Source: Flaccisagitta enflata
Taxonomy: Eukaryota > Chaetognatha > Sagittoidea > Aphragmophora
Direction of reading: 5' to 3'
Assembly: GCA_965153355.1 (NCBI GenBank)
Contig: OZ231127.1
Location: forward strand, 62,620,001 to 62,684,000
Length of the DNA: 64,000 bases
Notes under the pieces: generated by a model
What the model saw: the letters and a program-made list of their open reading frames with translations, nothing else
Told to the model about the DNA's origin: nothing
The model's database searches: none
Made by a program: the position numbers and the translations under genes
In this document: in pieces, positions 12,476-26,648 of the stretch
Numbering within the stretch: position 1 is the stretch's first letter
Layout of the letters: each line of letters opens with the position of its first letter

Positions 12476-13379
12476 GACATGTACATATAAACTAACTGTT
12501 ATACCTTTTCACCAACCAAAAATGGTTAAAAACTACCAAAGAAGAGAAAGCATAAGGGACTTTTTACTCATTTGCATCAATCAAGGTAACAGCAAGGCTA
12601 TCGGATGGCAGGGTAGGGACAGTAATGCAAAAAACCTCACACAATTCAACAGTGTTACAAACCAACAGACTAAGGGACTGATCAACAGACAGTGATTCTT
12701 GTGTCTGCAAAATAAGAATTGAGTATTGAGATGGATATTGCAGGAAGGAGAGAGTTTCAATATCTTGGCATCATTGGTATATGAAGAGCAGATATGCACA
12801 CTGTCTGGAGTGGTTTTTTTTAGCGAAAAAAAGGCAATATTTTTCTCATTGAATACAACCATTGAACAATATCAATACAAGTGTTCTTGATGTCATCGTC
12901 AAGTTTCAACTTGCTATGAGCACATCTAGCATGGATAATATGGTCTCAATGTGCAGAAATTGCATACATTCCTATGGGAGAGAAAAAATTTTTCATTGCC
13001 GCCTTTTGCCACGGAAATTTTTACATCACTGTGTGGAGAATTGAATAAGGAACCCAGATATATAGTTTCATGGTCCAGTTTTGGCCAGCCTTTGCGTAAA
13101 TCCACATGGAAATCTCATTGCAACTCAGCGATCCATTTCTGCTGGTGGTGAGTCAAAACTGGGATCATCATCGATTCAAGCATCGCCGGTTTGTGTAAAC
13201 CAGTGGCATTCGCCATTGTATGTTAACTGCTATTCAGTTTGATTATAATGAATAAAAATTATAGTTATTAATAAGATATAGATATTTTTTTTTTATTTAA
13301 AGATAAGGATATATCTTTATGAGGACGATGATGGAAATAAAGGTATGTCATAGCATTAAATTAAGGGATATGGGAAAAA
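12476..13379. other. no feature seen
   Basis: AT-rich unique sequence. Small open frames here are short and show no recognisable motif. Confidence 0.4.
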
Positions 13380-14350
13380 ATTTGTCATTTAAGTCAATTT
13401 TGTCATTTATGTAATGTAAAGTTATTTAATGTTATTCTAAGTCATTTTAAACCATTTTTGTCATTTCAGCCATTTTCTTCATTTTAATCATTTTAGTAAT
13501 TTTGATCATTTTGGTCATTTTTGTCATTTTTGTCACTTTTATCACTTTTATCACGTTTATCACCTTGTCACTTTTGTCACTTTCGTAACTTTAGTCACTT
13601 TAATCACTTTAGTCACTTTTGTCACTTTAGTCACTTTAATCACTTTCATCACTTTTGTCATTTTTATCATTTTTGTTATTCTAGTCATTTTAGTCATTTT
13701 AATTATTTTAATTATTTTTGTCATTTTAATCATTTTAATCATTTTTGTTATTTTAGTCATTATAGTTATTTTAACCATTTTAGTTATTTTAATCATTTCA
13801 GTCATTTCAATCATTTTTGTCATTTTGTCATTTTAGTCATTTTTGTTATTTATGTTATTTTTGTCATTTTGTCCTTTTAATCATTTCAGTTATTTTTGTC
13901 ATTTCAGTTATTTTTGTTATATTTGTTTTTTGTTTTTTTTTTTTTTTTGTCTTTTTTGTTAAATTGTCGTTTCTGTCATTTTTGTCATTTTAGTCATTTT
14001 AGTAATTTTAATCATTTTAATCATTTTAGACATTTTAGTCATTTTAATCATTTCAGTTATTTCAGTCATTTTTGTCATTTTTGTCATTTTAGTAATTTTT
14101 AGCATTTTGTCATTTTCATCATTTTCATCATTTTGTCATTTTGTCATTTTTGTCATTTTAGTCATTTTAGTCATTTTTTTCATTTCAGTTGTTTTTGTCA
14201 TTTTAGTCATTTATGCTGTTTTAAGTTGTTCTAAGTCATTCTAGGTTATTTTAAGTCCCAAATTATCACAAGGCATTTTAAGTTATTTTTGTCATTTTAA
14301 TCAATTTTGTCATGTTTCTCATTTCAACACATTTCATATTATTCATTTTA
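13380..14350. repeat. TCATTTTNG 9-10 bp satellite-like array
   Basis: About 970 bp of degenerate TCATTTTAG, TCATTTTTG and TCACTTTAG units. It is A/T-rich and strand-asymmetric, with almost no G or A runs on the plus strand. A related 10-bp array is at 21645-21740. Confidence 0.85.
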
Positions 14351-15004
14351 AGTCTTTTGGTTATTTTAAATCTTGCATGCAAAACAATTTTAAAAATAGA
14401 AAAAAATTCAAGAGGCAAGTTAAAGTGAATTGCAGAGTGCGGTTCACATTGAAATTAGTTCTCAATCATTAAGAGAAGAGGAGAAGCTGAAGAGTTGTAA
14501 GGCGGAGTGAGGAAGATGAGGAGGGGGCTAATTTTTGGATGCTCTTTTTTAAATCATTGCAAGTTCTTGAAGAAACAATCACAGGGACATCTATGAACAC
14601 TTAAAAGAAATACAATTTGCTTTTTTGCCAACATAAGACAATTTCAATTTTTCAATTTCAAACAGTTTATTTCCCCAAGAAGGTGGCAATGGTTACAAAA
14701 ATGTAAATAAATTACGAGGGGGAGGACCGTGCTTAGGCCCCTTACGTCTACTACAATTTAAATTGATCTTTTGTTGATTTGCTTGCGACCGGCCTGCTCT
14801 CGTTGGCCCTCTTATTATAGTTGCTCAGTTGGAATAAATAAGTATTTAACTACAAGTCATTAACAAGAAAAAAAGAATAATGAAACGTACGAGTACGTTA
14901 AACAGTAACAACAAAAAGCTAGTGTAAATATATAATACAGTATGGTACAATTACCATGTAACAACAGTGGTGGGACGGAGAAAAAAAGCAGCGAGTTCAT
15001 GGGT
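14351..15004. other. no feature seen
   Basis: Unique sequence with no supported gene. Confidence 0.4.
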
Positions 15005-15293
15005 AATAGTCGCAAAGGCGTTAGATGGTCAGCGGAACCCGTGCCCTGCCCTGGCTTCAAGGATGGTATTTGGGCCTCGAGGTTGGGACTTGGGCCTCAA
15101 GGCTGGGATTTGTTTCTTTAAGCTGGGATTTGGGCTTCAAGACTTGGATTTTGGCCTCAAGGCTGGGATTTAGGCCTTGAGGATTGGATCTGAGTCAGAG
15201 GGGGGGGGGAAGGAGAAGGAGGAGGAAGAAAAGAAGGAGAAAATTTTTCATGTGTGAAAGCATAGGTCATCGGCTCCTTTGGGGCCGCTATCC
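15005..15293 (+). mobile_element. foldback element, left inverted end deleted
   Basis: Has the AATAGTCGCAAAGGCGTTAG head and GCGGAACCCGTGCCCTGCC, then passes directly into TTGGGCCTCGAGGTTGGGAC-type units. Ends with GTGTGAAAGCATAGGTCATC and GGGGCCGCT. The left arm and inverted half of the array are missing. Confidence 0.65.
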
Positions 15294-16011
15294 ATAAAGG
15301 GAACAAACGCAATTTGGTTTCGATTGTAACACTTGAAGGCCTTGAATGGGATGAATGATGAGACGCGGGATCGGAGGCAGAACGACGACGAATCAATTGA
15401 GGCGTTTTATTGGATTATGCAGCAAGAAAAAAATGAATGAGCAAATTAAAAGATAAATTTGGTGGAAAAAAGAATGAAAGATTTGTCATTTGCATTCTTC
15501 TGTTACATATATCATCCGTTATATGTCAGCAACATTCTTATGGGGTTGTCGCATATGGCGTATTATGTAGATATCATCGAGATATTTTCTAAGTAATATC
15601 TCGACAAAAATTTTCCCAAAGCAACAACCCTTCTAATTAGCCGTTTTAAAGTGGACAATGCTGGAATACCTGTCAATGTTTGATTAAGTATTTCAATCTC
15701 TTCACTCGCATCATTTGCCGTCCCTATGTTTTTTTCCTTCGATTCATACGATAATGTGATTTGAACTTTAGCAATGTGAGTAAGTCATAACATATCATTA
15801 TTGTCAAACCGTATGACATGCCAATGAAGCATTGTTTTATGGGTTCCATGATCCTTATCAAGAGGGCTGAGGAAATGTCGTTACAAATGTTTTGTAGTCA
15901 GGAGTCAGAAAAGAAACTTAACCCGAGAGTTATCCGTTATCCATCTTCCCTCAGCTTCACTTTATAATTAAGTGAAATGTAGAGCAGTGTTTATGAATCA
16001 TGATCAAGACT
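15294..16011. other. no feature seen
   Basis: Unique sequence with no supported gene. Confidence 0.4.
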
Positions 16012-16962
<951 letters not shown>

Positions 16963-17047
16963 GCATTTAGAAGCAACACATGAACTAGAAAGAGACACCG
17001 AGACGGAAACAGATACATGGTAGCGGAGAGTTCAATGTCTGGGTCGT

Positions 17048-18301
<1,254 letters not shown>

Positions 18302-18446
18302 GTTTTCTCATTGCTACTCGGTTGACGCGTCATCTTTCCATATGTTAGGGTCATCATATAAAAGGAAAATATTAGAAACGAACGATACAGAATGAATATA
18401 AGTTAAATGGCCGGGAAAGGAAAGAAAGAGAAGCAGAGTAGCAAAG

Positions 18447-18734
<288 letters not shown>

Positions 18735-19030
18735 GTGGATATTAAAATAGGCCACTGACTATGGGATAAATGTCATTTCTCCGTTGTACCATTCTCAAGT
18801 ACTGTCCATGAGCTTCAATGCTACATGTTTGTTTTGTCAAAAAATGTTCGGGAAGTGTAAGTCCAAGGGGGTCAAAGGTCAGGGGGTCAAAGTATGATCC
18901 CCCACGGGGGTCAAAATTTCAAAGTTTTCAAAATCAAAATCTGATTGCAGATTTGGATTCCTCTCAAAAAAGTAGCAAAAGAAAGTACTCTTCTTTTTTT
19001 CATTTCTCATTTTAAGTGGGTCAAAATTGG

Positions 19031-19075
19031 GGTCAAAGGTCACCAGTGACCCCAATCTGACCTCACGTGAGGTCA
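19031..19075. promoter_or_regulatory. palindromes of AGGTCA half-sites
   Basis: GGTCACCAGTGACC is followed by the perfect 18-bp palindrome TGACCTCACGTGAGGTCA (19058-19075), which also contains CACGTG. The inverted end repeats this at 22321-22338. Half-sites of this type are nuclear-receptor-like; function is not shown. Confidence 0.4.
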
Positions 19076-19204
19076 AAACTGAAAACGCGGATAATCAAAA
19101 TTCTGGGACCAGTTTTGAAATCATCATAAATAATGAGTTGATAGTTATTACTATCAATTTCAGATTTTCCCAGAAAATGTCTGTGAAAAAAATATAAACT
19201 ATAG

Positions 19205-19320
19205 AGCTAATTTGAGGTCGAGGGGTGGGGGCATGTTTGTAGCTGAAAGGGCATATTTGAGGCCTGGAGAGCTGATTTTAGATCTGGAGGGCAGATTTGA
19301 GGTCTGGAGAGCTGATTTTA
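19205..19320. repeat. about 40-bp minisatellite, GCTGATTTTAGATCTGGAGG type
   Basis: Repeats of GGAGAGCTGATTTTAG and GGAGGGCAGATTTGAGGTC. It resumes after the insertion at 19322-19572 and is related to the array at 21760-21970. Confidence 0.6.
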
Positions 19321-19321
19321 G

Positions 19322-19572
19322 CAGGGGTGTATATTCTTGAGTCGCTTTTGATTTTTTCCCCCATATAGCAATAAAACTATGTAGTTAAGGTTTGAATAGT
19401 GTTAAATTGTGTTTTACTATTTGAGTTTTATGATTTGGTACTGTAAAAAGTTATATTTTCCCCAAATTTCCTTTTTTTCTCTTTTTGCCCCCTTTGATTT
19501 CCTTCCCCAACTCCAGACCCTTTGATTTATTTCCCCCCGGGGGGGGGGGGAACTCAAGAATATACAGGCCTG
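19322..19572. mobile_element. hAT-type non-autonomous element (251 bp)
   Basis: Ends are CAGGGGTGTATATTCTTGAG and its near-inverse ACTCAAGAATATACAGGCCT + G. GATTTTAG flanks both sides (19314-19321 and 19573-19580): an 8-bp duplication with CAGG ends, as in hAT. GATTTTAG also occurs in the surrounding minisatellite, which weakens the duplication evidence. Relatives lie at 41071-41469 and 62213-62584. Confidence 0.65.
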
Positions 19573-19825
19573 GATTTTAGGTCTTTATGGCCAAATTGAG
19601 AATTGAATAGGCTAACTCAAGGGCTTTGAGGGCAAAAATCAGGCCTGAGAGTGCTGATTTGAGGCCCAGTGGGTCTTTGGGGTGATGGTTTGGCAGACAG
19701 GTGGACGGATGAACGGATGTCTGAAAATTAACCCCTGTGGCCTACAGTTTCCTATAATTGTGCTACCAGAATCCCATCTTTAACTGATAAGATTTGTTGG
19801 TTTCTTGAAATCCGATAGAGTGGGA

Positions 19826-20110
19826 TTCAATGCTGTAGTTGTATAGAATTGATTCCTGGAGTAATGAGGGAAATTTGTTCCATCTCAAGTTTGGGCGGAA
19901 ATTGGTGACAATTTTCTAAATGACTTTTGAAGGAACTTATGATCAATTCTGAAAAGGGAAGTTTCAAACAGAAAATATAAGGATAGTTGTGATGGGTCCG
20001 GATTAAACACCATTGAGAGCTCCAAAGGCTCTTGTCCTTTGCTTAGATTGGGTTGAGTAGTAATGTTGTCCAACTTTCATAGTAATTCTATACAACTACA
20101 GCATTATTGA
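19826..20110. mobile_element. possible 0.28-kb TIR element
   Basis: AATGCTGTAGTTGTATAGAA at about 19829 is inverted at about 20085-20105. The sequence GTAGTAATGTTGTCCAACTT inside its right part also occurs at about 11840, so this is a dispersed family. Confidence 0.45.
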
Positions 20111-20324
20111 CAGAGTGCCTAGATCAAGTCCAGATTAATTTTCCAATGAGATTAGGCTCTTAATATGCAAATAGAACATGAAAATGCATGGAAATAATGA
20201 TTCATTCGAATGCCCAAATTGAACCCACTCTAATACCAAACTGAATGAAATGGAAGTCAAGTGCTGCATGACTCCACACCCTGCTTTGTCGGTGGCTTGG
20301 TCAGTCCATGGGTCGGTCTGTTTT

Positions 20325-20768
20325 TTGGGCAGCGGCCCCAAAGGGGACAAAGTCCTCTAGAACACAGGGGGAATCTGTCCATCCATACGTCCATCCGTCC
20401 ATCCGTCCCCCCCCCATCAGGGCTTCGTCTCCTTTGGGGCTTATTCTGACCCAAATTCTCCCAAATCCAAGCAATATGGCCCAAATCTTAGCAAAATGGC
20501 CCAAATCCAAGCAGATATCTAGGTTCTGACCAGAATAAGACCATTTTGCTTGGATTTGGACCATTATGCTTGGATTTGGGCCATTTTTGCTTAGAATTGG
20601 GTTTTCTGGTAGAACGGATGGATGGAAAGACGGGCAGATTTCCACTGTGTTCTACAGGACTTTGTCCCCTTCGGGGACGCTGCCCTCCTTCCCTTCAACT
20701 CAAATCACACACTACTCAAGCAGGGCACAGGTATCGCTGACCATTTACTGCCCTTGGGCTGCTATTAC
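20325..20768 (-). mobile_element. foldback element, variant subfamily
   Basis: Ends are GGGCAGCGGCCCCAAAGGGG and CCCCTTCGGGGACGCTGCCC. The subterminal part is different from the other copies (ACAAAGTCCTCTAGAACACA and its inverse) and the inner repeat is ATGGCCCAAATCCAAGCA. The head family sequence (AATAGCAGCCCAAGGGCAGT then GCCCTGCTTGAGTAGTG) is at the right, so it lies on the minus strand. Confidence 0.65.
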
Positions 20769-21104
20769 TTTTTTTGCATTATTAAGCTTTTTGGGCTCAC
20801 AGTAGAGAGGTAAACATGAGTTGGTTCCTCGGGAAAGCGAACAAAAAAGCATTGTTGGAATTTTCGACCTAGGTTTGATTAAAGCTCATGCGGTAAATTA
20901 GGCAAAAAAATCAAAATTCAAATTTAATAAATTCCTGTCATTTATGGACATAATGATGTATGGGTAACTTTTTTTCGCTGAAAAAACTTGTGTAAAAAGG
21001 AGGAAGCGTAGGAGGAAGGGTCATCATGGCTAAACCAGGTTGTGGTGAGGTAAGGTGAGCTACCCGCTATGTCCCCAGAGTTTGACAAGTCCAAATCTGT
21101 TTTT
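20769..21104. other. no feature seen
   Basis: Unique sequence inside the 3.8-kb structure. Confidence 0.4.
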
Positions 21105-21243
21105 AGACGCGTCCTCGCATCTCTATAAGAGGGTGTGTCCGTCCGTCCGTCCGTCCGTCCGTAGGTCCGTAGGTCCATAACCCATTCTCTCAAAATCAGT
21201 CTATGCACTCCCACACACTCAGTAACCACCCGTAACCATTATT
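21105..21243 (+). mobile_element. Helentron-like element, ATGCG subfamily, 3' truncated
   Basis: AGACGCGTCCTCGCATCT after TTTT, CTATAAGAGG and a GTCC tract, cut off by the next copy. Confidence 0.6.
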
Positions 21244-21609
21244 AGATGCGTCCTCGCATCTCTTGAGCTGCTACCCTGACCCCAACATTTGTTAATCTAT
21301 TTGTGTTCTAGCCCCCGTCCCTCCCATCTCCAAAATTTAATTTTTGTTTCATCAAATTGCATGAAAGCTTTTCTTGAACTGAATTATATTCTGTATTATC
21401 TTTATTGAGTAAAGAATATTAACTAGTGCGCAACTGTTGCATTAATTAATAGACATCTCATTGGGCTCTTAATATTATCAATCAAACATGTGCTACATCT
21501 CGAAAAAAGTGTATTTTTACTTTATGCAACTAGATTCATGTTAAAGGGCGTTTTTGCATAAGATTGTTGACCCAAAGGACGCATCTATTGTTTGTCTATC
21601 AAACTTGTT
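21244..21609 (+). mobile_element. Helentron-like element, ATGCG subfamily, long
   Basis: AGATGCGTCCTCGCATCT at 21244. Distal arm GGACGCATCT, then tail hairpin TTTG-TCTAT-CAAA and CTTGTT ending 21609. The body has no GTCCGTCG tract and is A/T-rich. Confidence 0.6.
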
Positions 21610-21644
21610 GTTTTTATTTAATGACACTGCTCCTTCCCAAAATC

Positions 21645-21740
21645 CATTTTAAGTCATTCTAAGTCATTTTAAGTCATATTAATTCATAATAGGTTATATT
21701 AAGTCACTTAAGTCAATCAGGTCAATTTAGTCATTTTTAA
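21645..21740. repeat. AAGTCATTTT 10-bp array
   Basis: Degenerate units such as TTTTAAGTCATTCTAAGTCA, related to the array at 13.4-14.3 kb. Confidence 0.7.
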
Positions 21741-22839
21741 TTTTTGACAACCCTTGTTTAGGCCTGGGATTGATGATTTAGGGTGGAGAGGGCTGATATG
21801 TGTCATTCAAGAGCTGATTTAATTTTCATGAGAGCTGTCTGGAGGCTTGAGAGCTTATTTGAAATCTAAATGGTCTGAGGCAGCTTGAGAGGACAAATTT
21901 GAGGCCTGTGAGGACCATCTTGAGGCCCAAGAGGGTTAGTTGGAGGCCTGAAAGGGTTGATAAGAGCTCAAGGGGGAGGGGAATACAACTACAGACAAAT
22001 GAACAAAATTCCCCGTATTCAATAGGACTTCGTCCCCCTGCCCAAAAGCTTAATTTGACTTTACAGGACGATCAAAAGTCAGAGAGGCCATATCTATATT
22101 GAATATATATGCTTAGGAGCTGTGTTCTTTTTAAGTAGATTCAGAATACATAGCGAGTCTAGATTTCTGTTAGGACCCTGTTGTGCATCATGACAAATAT
22201 TGTCATTTTTGACAGACATTTTCTGAGAAAACTTGAAAATGACAGTAATAACTATCAACTAATTTTTCATGGGGATTCCAAAACTGGTCTCAGAATTTGG
22301 ATTATCTGTGTTTTCATTTTTGACCTCACGTGAGGTCAGATTGGGGTCACTGGTGACCTTTGACCCCAATTTTGACCCACTTAAAATGAGAAATGAAAAA
22401 AAAGAAGAGTACTTTCTTTTGCTACTTTTTTGAGAGGAATCCAAATCTGCAATCAGATTTTGATTTTGAAAACTTTGAAATTTTGACCCCCGTGGGGGAT
22501 CATACTTTGACCCCCTGACCTTTGACCCCCTTGGACTTACACTTCCCGGACATTTTTTGACAAAACAAACATGTAGCATTGAAGCTCATGGACATTACTT
22601 GAGAATGGTACAACGGAGAAGTGCCAACTGTAAAAAAAACCTTCATTGTCCGGGGCCTAATTAAAAGAAAATGAAAGAACCATGAAGAAAAAGTTATGGA
22701 CAAAGGCACATCGTTTAACATACTTACCGACAGCGCGCAAGTGTCATTTTCTTTTCATGAATTACAATGATCAAAAAACGGAAGGGGAAGACCGACGGGG
22801 AGATAGTAAGATGGCTGGTGGACTTAGATAGCATAAAGA

Positions 22840-23420
22840 AATATTCGTAAAAGCGTTAGATGGTCAGGGGTACCCGTTGCCCCTATGTTAGTGTATGTGG
22901 ATGTGAGGTGGTTAGAAGGGCAGCGGCCCCAAAAGAGCTGATGACCTATGCTGTTTTTATTTGAGCCTCAAGGCTGAATAAGGCTGGAGGCTGGAATCGG
23001 CCTTAGATTAATTACCTTCCACAGTTCATGGATTTCGGTATCAGATATGCCAGCAGTTTGATATTTTCTGCGAGTTATTCCGCATATTCAACGGGTTGAA
23101 ATCTTTCTACTGATATTAATCTTGTAGAATGAGAGATTTCAACGTGTTGAAATGTGCCAAAATGAAAGATTTCAACCCGTTAAAATATGCCAGAATGAAA
23201 GATTTCAACGGGTTGAAATATACCAAACTGCTGACATATCTACAAATACCAAAATGTCCATAGACTGTCCAGGCTGTTGTTAGAGCCTTGAGGCTGGTAT
23301 TTTAGCCATGAGGCTGGTATTTGAGCGTTGGGGCTGAAATTCGGAGCTCAAAGCTGGAGTTGAGGGGCCTTGAGTCTGGGATTGGGGTCTCAATGCTGGA
23401 GTTTAGAACTCAAAGCCTTG
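22840..23420 (+). mobile_element. foldback element, interrupted
   Basis: Head TAAAAGCGTTAGATGGTCAG and left end GGGCAGCGGCCCCAAAAGAG, then GAGGCTGG-type units to about 23002. The units resume at about 23270 after a palindromic insertion. No right end is seen. Confidence 0.55.
23034..23257. mobile_element. palindromic 0.22-kb insertion with inner repeats
   Basis: Outer inverted parts are CAGCAGTTTGATAT and ATACCAAACTGCTG. The inner GATTTCAACGGGTTGAAAT palindrome is repeated three to four times about 38 bp apart. Confidence 0.55.
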
Positions 23421-23427
23421 GGTCACA

Positions 23428-23583
23428 AAGTCGTCACGGACGGGTGGGCATCGGGCAGGGATGTCCACGCCCGCCCGCTACAACCACACGAAGCTATCAC
23501 AGCGTGATGGACCCACAGACCAACGAATGGACCGACAAAAAAACAACAGAAGAAGCCCCTTAAACAGTTGCGTGTCCGCATCC
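23428..23583 (-). mobile_element. decayed Helentron-like element
   Basis: ACGGACGGGTGGGCATCGGG at one end; GACCGACA and GTTGCGTGTCCGCA at the other. The AACAAGG end is lost. Confidence 0.45.
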
Positions 23584-23588
23584 AAGTA

Positions 23589-24177
23589 CAGGGTGTTTCA
23601 TGCCAAATTAGATATAAGAAAACGATGCCATTCTGCTTCTATAAATGCAAAAATAATTCTGAAAAAAAGATTCAAAGAGCACTTAAGCTCCGATTTTTTG
23701 TGTAAAAATTTCATGCGTTTGGGTCAAATATCTTAGCCACAACATCAATTTGAAGTAAAATGAGCATTTAAAGGAGAGGCTTTTTTCACATAATTTTGAT
23801 TTTGAAAGTTTTCTTTGAAGTGTTCTAATTTCTAATCGGCTTGAGCTACAGATGCCAGATTGGTCTAATATTAAAGAAAATTTGATAAACTTTAATTTGA
23901 GACTTATCTGGTATCTGTAACTCAAGCCGTTTAGAAATGAGATTACTTCAAAGAAGAATTTTAAGAATTAAAGTCATGTCAAAACAGCTTCTCTGTGAAA
24001 TGCTCATTTTATTTCAAATTGATGCTGTGGCCAAGATTTTTGACCCAGACCCATGAAATTTATACACAAAAAATCGGAGCTTAAGTGCTCTGTGAATCTT
24101 TTTTCAAAATTATTTTTGCATTTTTAGAAGCAGAATGGCATCGTTTTCTTATATCTATTTTGGCATGAAACACCATG
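23589..24177. mobile_element. palindromic mariner-type MITE (589 bp)
   Basis: Flanked by TA (23587-23588 and 24178-24179). Ends CAGGGTGTTTCATGCC and its inverse GGCATGAAACACCATG. Nearly the whole element is two inverted arms of about 290 bp meeting near 23880. The TA duplication and CAGGGTG end fit Tc1/mariner. Non-coding. Confidence 0.75.
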
Positions 24178-24375
24178 TAGAATCTCAATCGGTAGAAACC
24201 GAGGAGGGCAGGAAGACGGCAAAAAGACGGCAAAGTGGCACTCTCGAGCTTGAATATTGGCTTTGTATTCATCGACTCGGAAAAAGGCAGCAAAAATCTC
24301 TTTAGATCTTCCATCCACGTTGAAACCAAATCCGTGTCATTGTCTCTTTCTTATATTGTTATTCAGTGCCATTTT

Positions 24376-24462
24376 AGTCGCGTGTGCACCAATGTTTGAG
24401 TCACTTTTTTGGTTCGTCGGTCCGTCGGTAGGTCAGTCCGTTGGTTGGTTGGACAGTTGGTA
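24376..24462 (+). mobile_element. Helentron-like 5' fragment
   Basis: AGTCGCGTGTGCACC after TTTT, then GTCGGTCCGTCGGTAGGTC. Confidence 0.5.
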
Positions 24463-24601
24463 ACTGTTTCTTCTATGTTTTTGTTTTTAGTTTATTTTGT
24501 TTTAATGGCGATGTCGATGTCCTCTGACGATCACCTTGGGTGACTCTGACCCAGATCATTTCTTCTCTTCTCTCTCTCTTCTCTTCTCTTCTCTCTCTTC
24601 T

Positions 24602-24602
<1 letters not shown>

Positions 24603-24680
<78 letters not shown>
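24603..24680. repeat. (CT)n microsatellite
   Basis: A perfect CT array. Confidence 0.95.
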
Positions 24681-24688
<8 letters not shown>

Positions 24689-26648
24689 TCCTTTTTTCTA
24701 TTCCGTCATTTTTCTCATGAAATACCAAGAAAAAGTATTCGAAGAGACCCACATGTTTTTCCCACCAAAGCAAGCGCTTTTTTTTCTTTACATTTTGGTA
24801 CTTTTTTTTCCTCTCTGGTGGGTTCTTAGATTGAATTTCCGCCTCTTCATCTGCTCCTCCTCTTCATCTTTAGCCCCCCCCCCTTTCCTGTTTCTTCCCC
24901 CCGCCTTCCTTATATTCCTCCCTCCCTCTTTCCTGCTTCCCCTTGTCATTCGTATGATTTTGTTTTGTTTTTAATAGTGTCAACTTTGACAACTCGCGCT
25001 GTATATAACTTTCGTTTGCGAATAACTTTTGATCTTGAAACCATCTGGCACTTTTTAAAGCGTTAAGTTTTCTTATTCTAATGCCCCAACTTTTTATGTA
25101 TACATACGGATTGAAAGCTATGATTCCTAGGTTGATTTCTATCTTGGAAAAAAAAAGTTTCCTCTTTGAAAACAAGTACACTTGTTGACCTGAAAATGAA
25201 TGCATATCAATTAGAAACAGCGATGTATGGCAAGGGACTTCAGGGACATCACGTGACGTCCCTGCTGTCGGGCTTGAAAGTTTGTCGGGCTTGAAAATGT
25301 GTTGTGAAAATTGTTTTGAAGATAAGGAAAAAAGAAAGAGAAAGAGAGATTGACAAACAGACAGACTGACAGACAGAAAGATAACCACAACAGGAAAACA
25401 AAGCCAACACCTCTATGTCGCGTTTGGTCGTGAAGACAAAAAGTCTAAAAGTCAAAATGTAAAATGATCTGTTACTGACCGACTATCCGACAGATGTACA
25501 GGTGAATATTACCTGAGATATTTGTTAAAACTTGAGGAAAGATTTTTTTTTCCAAGATAGTACTGTTCAATGATTTTTATAAGGAAAAACACTTAATTCT
25601 TTAAAATATTCATTGTTTTACCTGATTTTAAGGTACTTCATTCCTTTCCAAATATTGCACAGGGAGTGCCAATTAAAAGATAATAAAAACAATTTTTCTT
25701 TTCAATTTTGTAAGCGCCCTAAATGCTAATTATAGAAAATGCGGTATTTAAAGTACCAAAGCAATAGAGAGCAAAAAGATTATCACACTCTCTAAAATAA
25801 AGCAAATAATGATAGATCAATATTTATCAATCAGTTAATGATGAGTGAAAAAATTGGCTGTCATTCCATGTGATGACAGTCGCATAGCACGTACAGCTAA
25901 GCTTCACTAGGGCGCACATCAAGGGACTGAACAAAATCATGCTTTGAGGTGAAGCTGCCATGTTGGCAATGTAAAAAGGGACTGAAAAATTTATGCCTTA
26001 TAGGCGGGTATGCCTAATTGGCGCATGCGCTCTAGCGAGATTCATCTATAGTAAATTTGCAGTAAACGTTTTATAAACTCCGCTTGCTTACAAAATTTCT
26101 TTTTCTTTTTATATTACTCCCATGAAAATACGATCTGGAATTTCATGAATTACAAATCCACTGGGAAAGAATAGAAATACATTGCCAAGCAAACTGTTTT
26201 GATTTCCGTTCTCAGCTTGAAGCTGAATAGTTTTTGTCTCAGATCACCACTTTAGTATCCAAAACGCGAAAACAAGAAAAACAATAAGAACAAGAAGAAC
26301 AAGAAGAACAATAACGAGCGAGAAAAAAACAAGAAGAGGAAAGGGAAATTAAAAAAGGGGGAATAACAAGGGCGTTTTGTACGAGTATCAAGAGACTTAT
26401 CAGGTTTGGCAATACTCGGAGAAACCATTTGATGTCGTTGATGTTTGTGAAAAGTGCCAACAGGAGGCCATTTATTTTTTTTCTTCTTCATCTCCTAAAG
26501 ACCACTTTCCTTGTTTTCTTTTACGTGCCTTCCTTGTTTTCTTTTTCCTGCTCTTTCTGTTTTTCCTGCATTTTGTTGTTATTTACCTTGTTTTTTTATC
26601 TTATTTAGTTTGTTTTTCTTGCCTTTTTTGCATTGGGTGGACCAAATA
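24681..26648. other. mostly featureless; one dispersed-repeat end
   Basis: About 2 kb of unique sequence. At about 25672-25749 there is a copy of the repeat AAGCGCCC...GCTAATTATAGAAAATGCGGTA-type that also occurs at 35474 and 58272. No gene is supported. Confidence 0.4.

Larger units (their letters stand above)
18777..22622. mobile_element. 3.8-kb structure with about 400-bp inverted ends
   Basis: Sequence 18777-19180 returns inverted at about 22213-22622. Shared stretches are TTCTCCGTTGTACCATTCTC, then GTAAGTCCAAGGGGGTCAAA, then GACCTCACGTGAGGTCA, then AGAAAATGTCTG. No target duplication is seen outside. The interior has no long coding frame but is packed with other repeats: a hAT-type insertion, a foldback element, Helentron-like copies and minisatellites. 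It is either one long-TIR non-autonomous transposon colonised by others, or two inverted copies of a 400-bp element. Confidence 0.7.
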
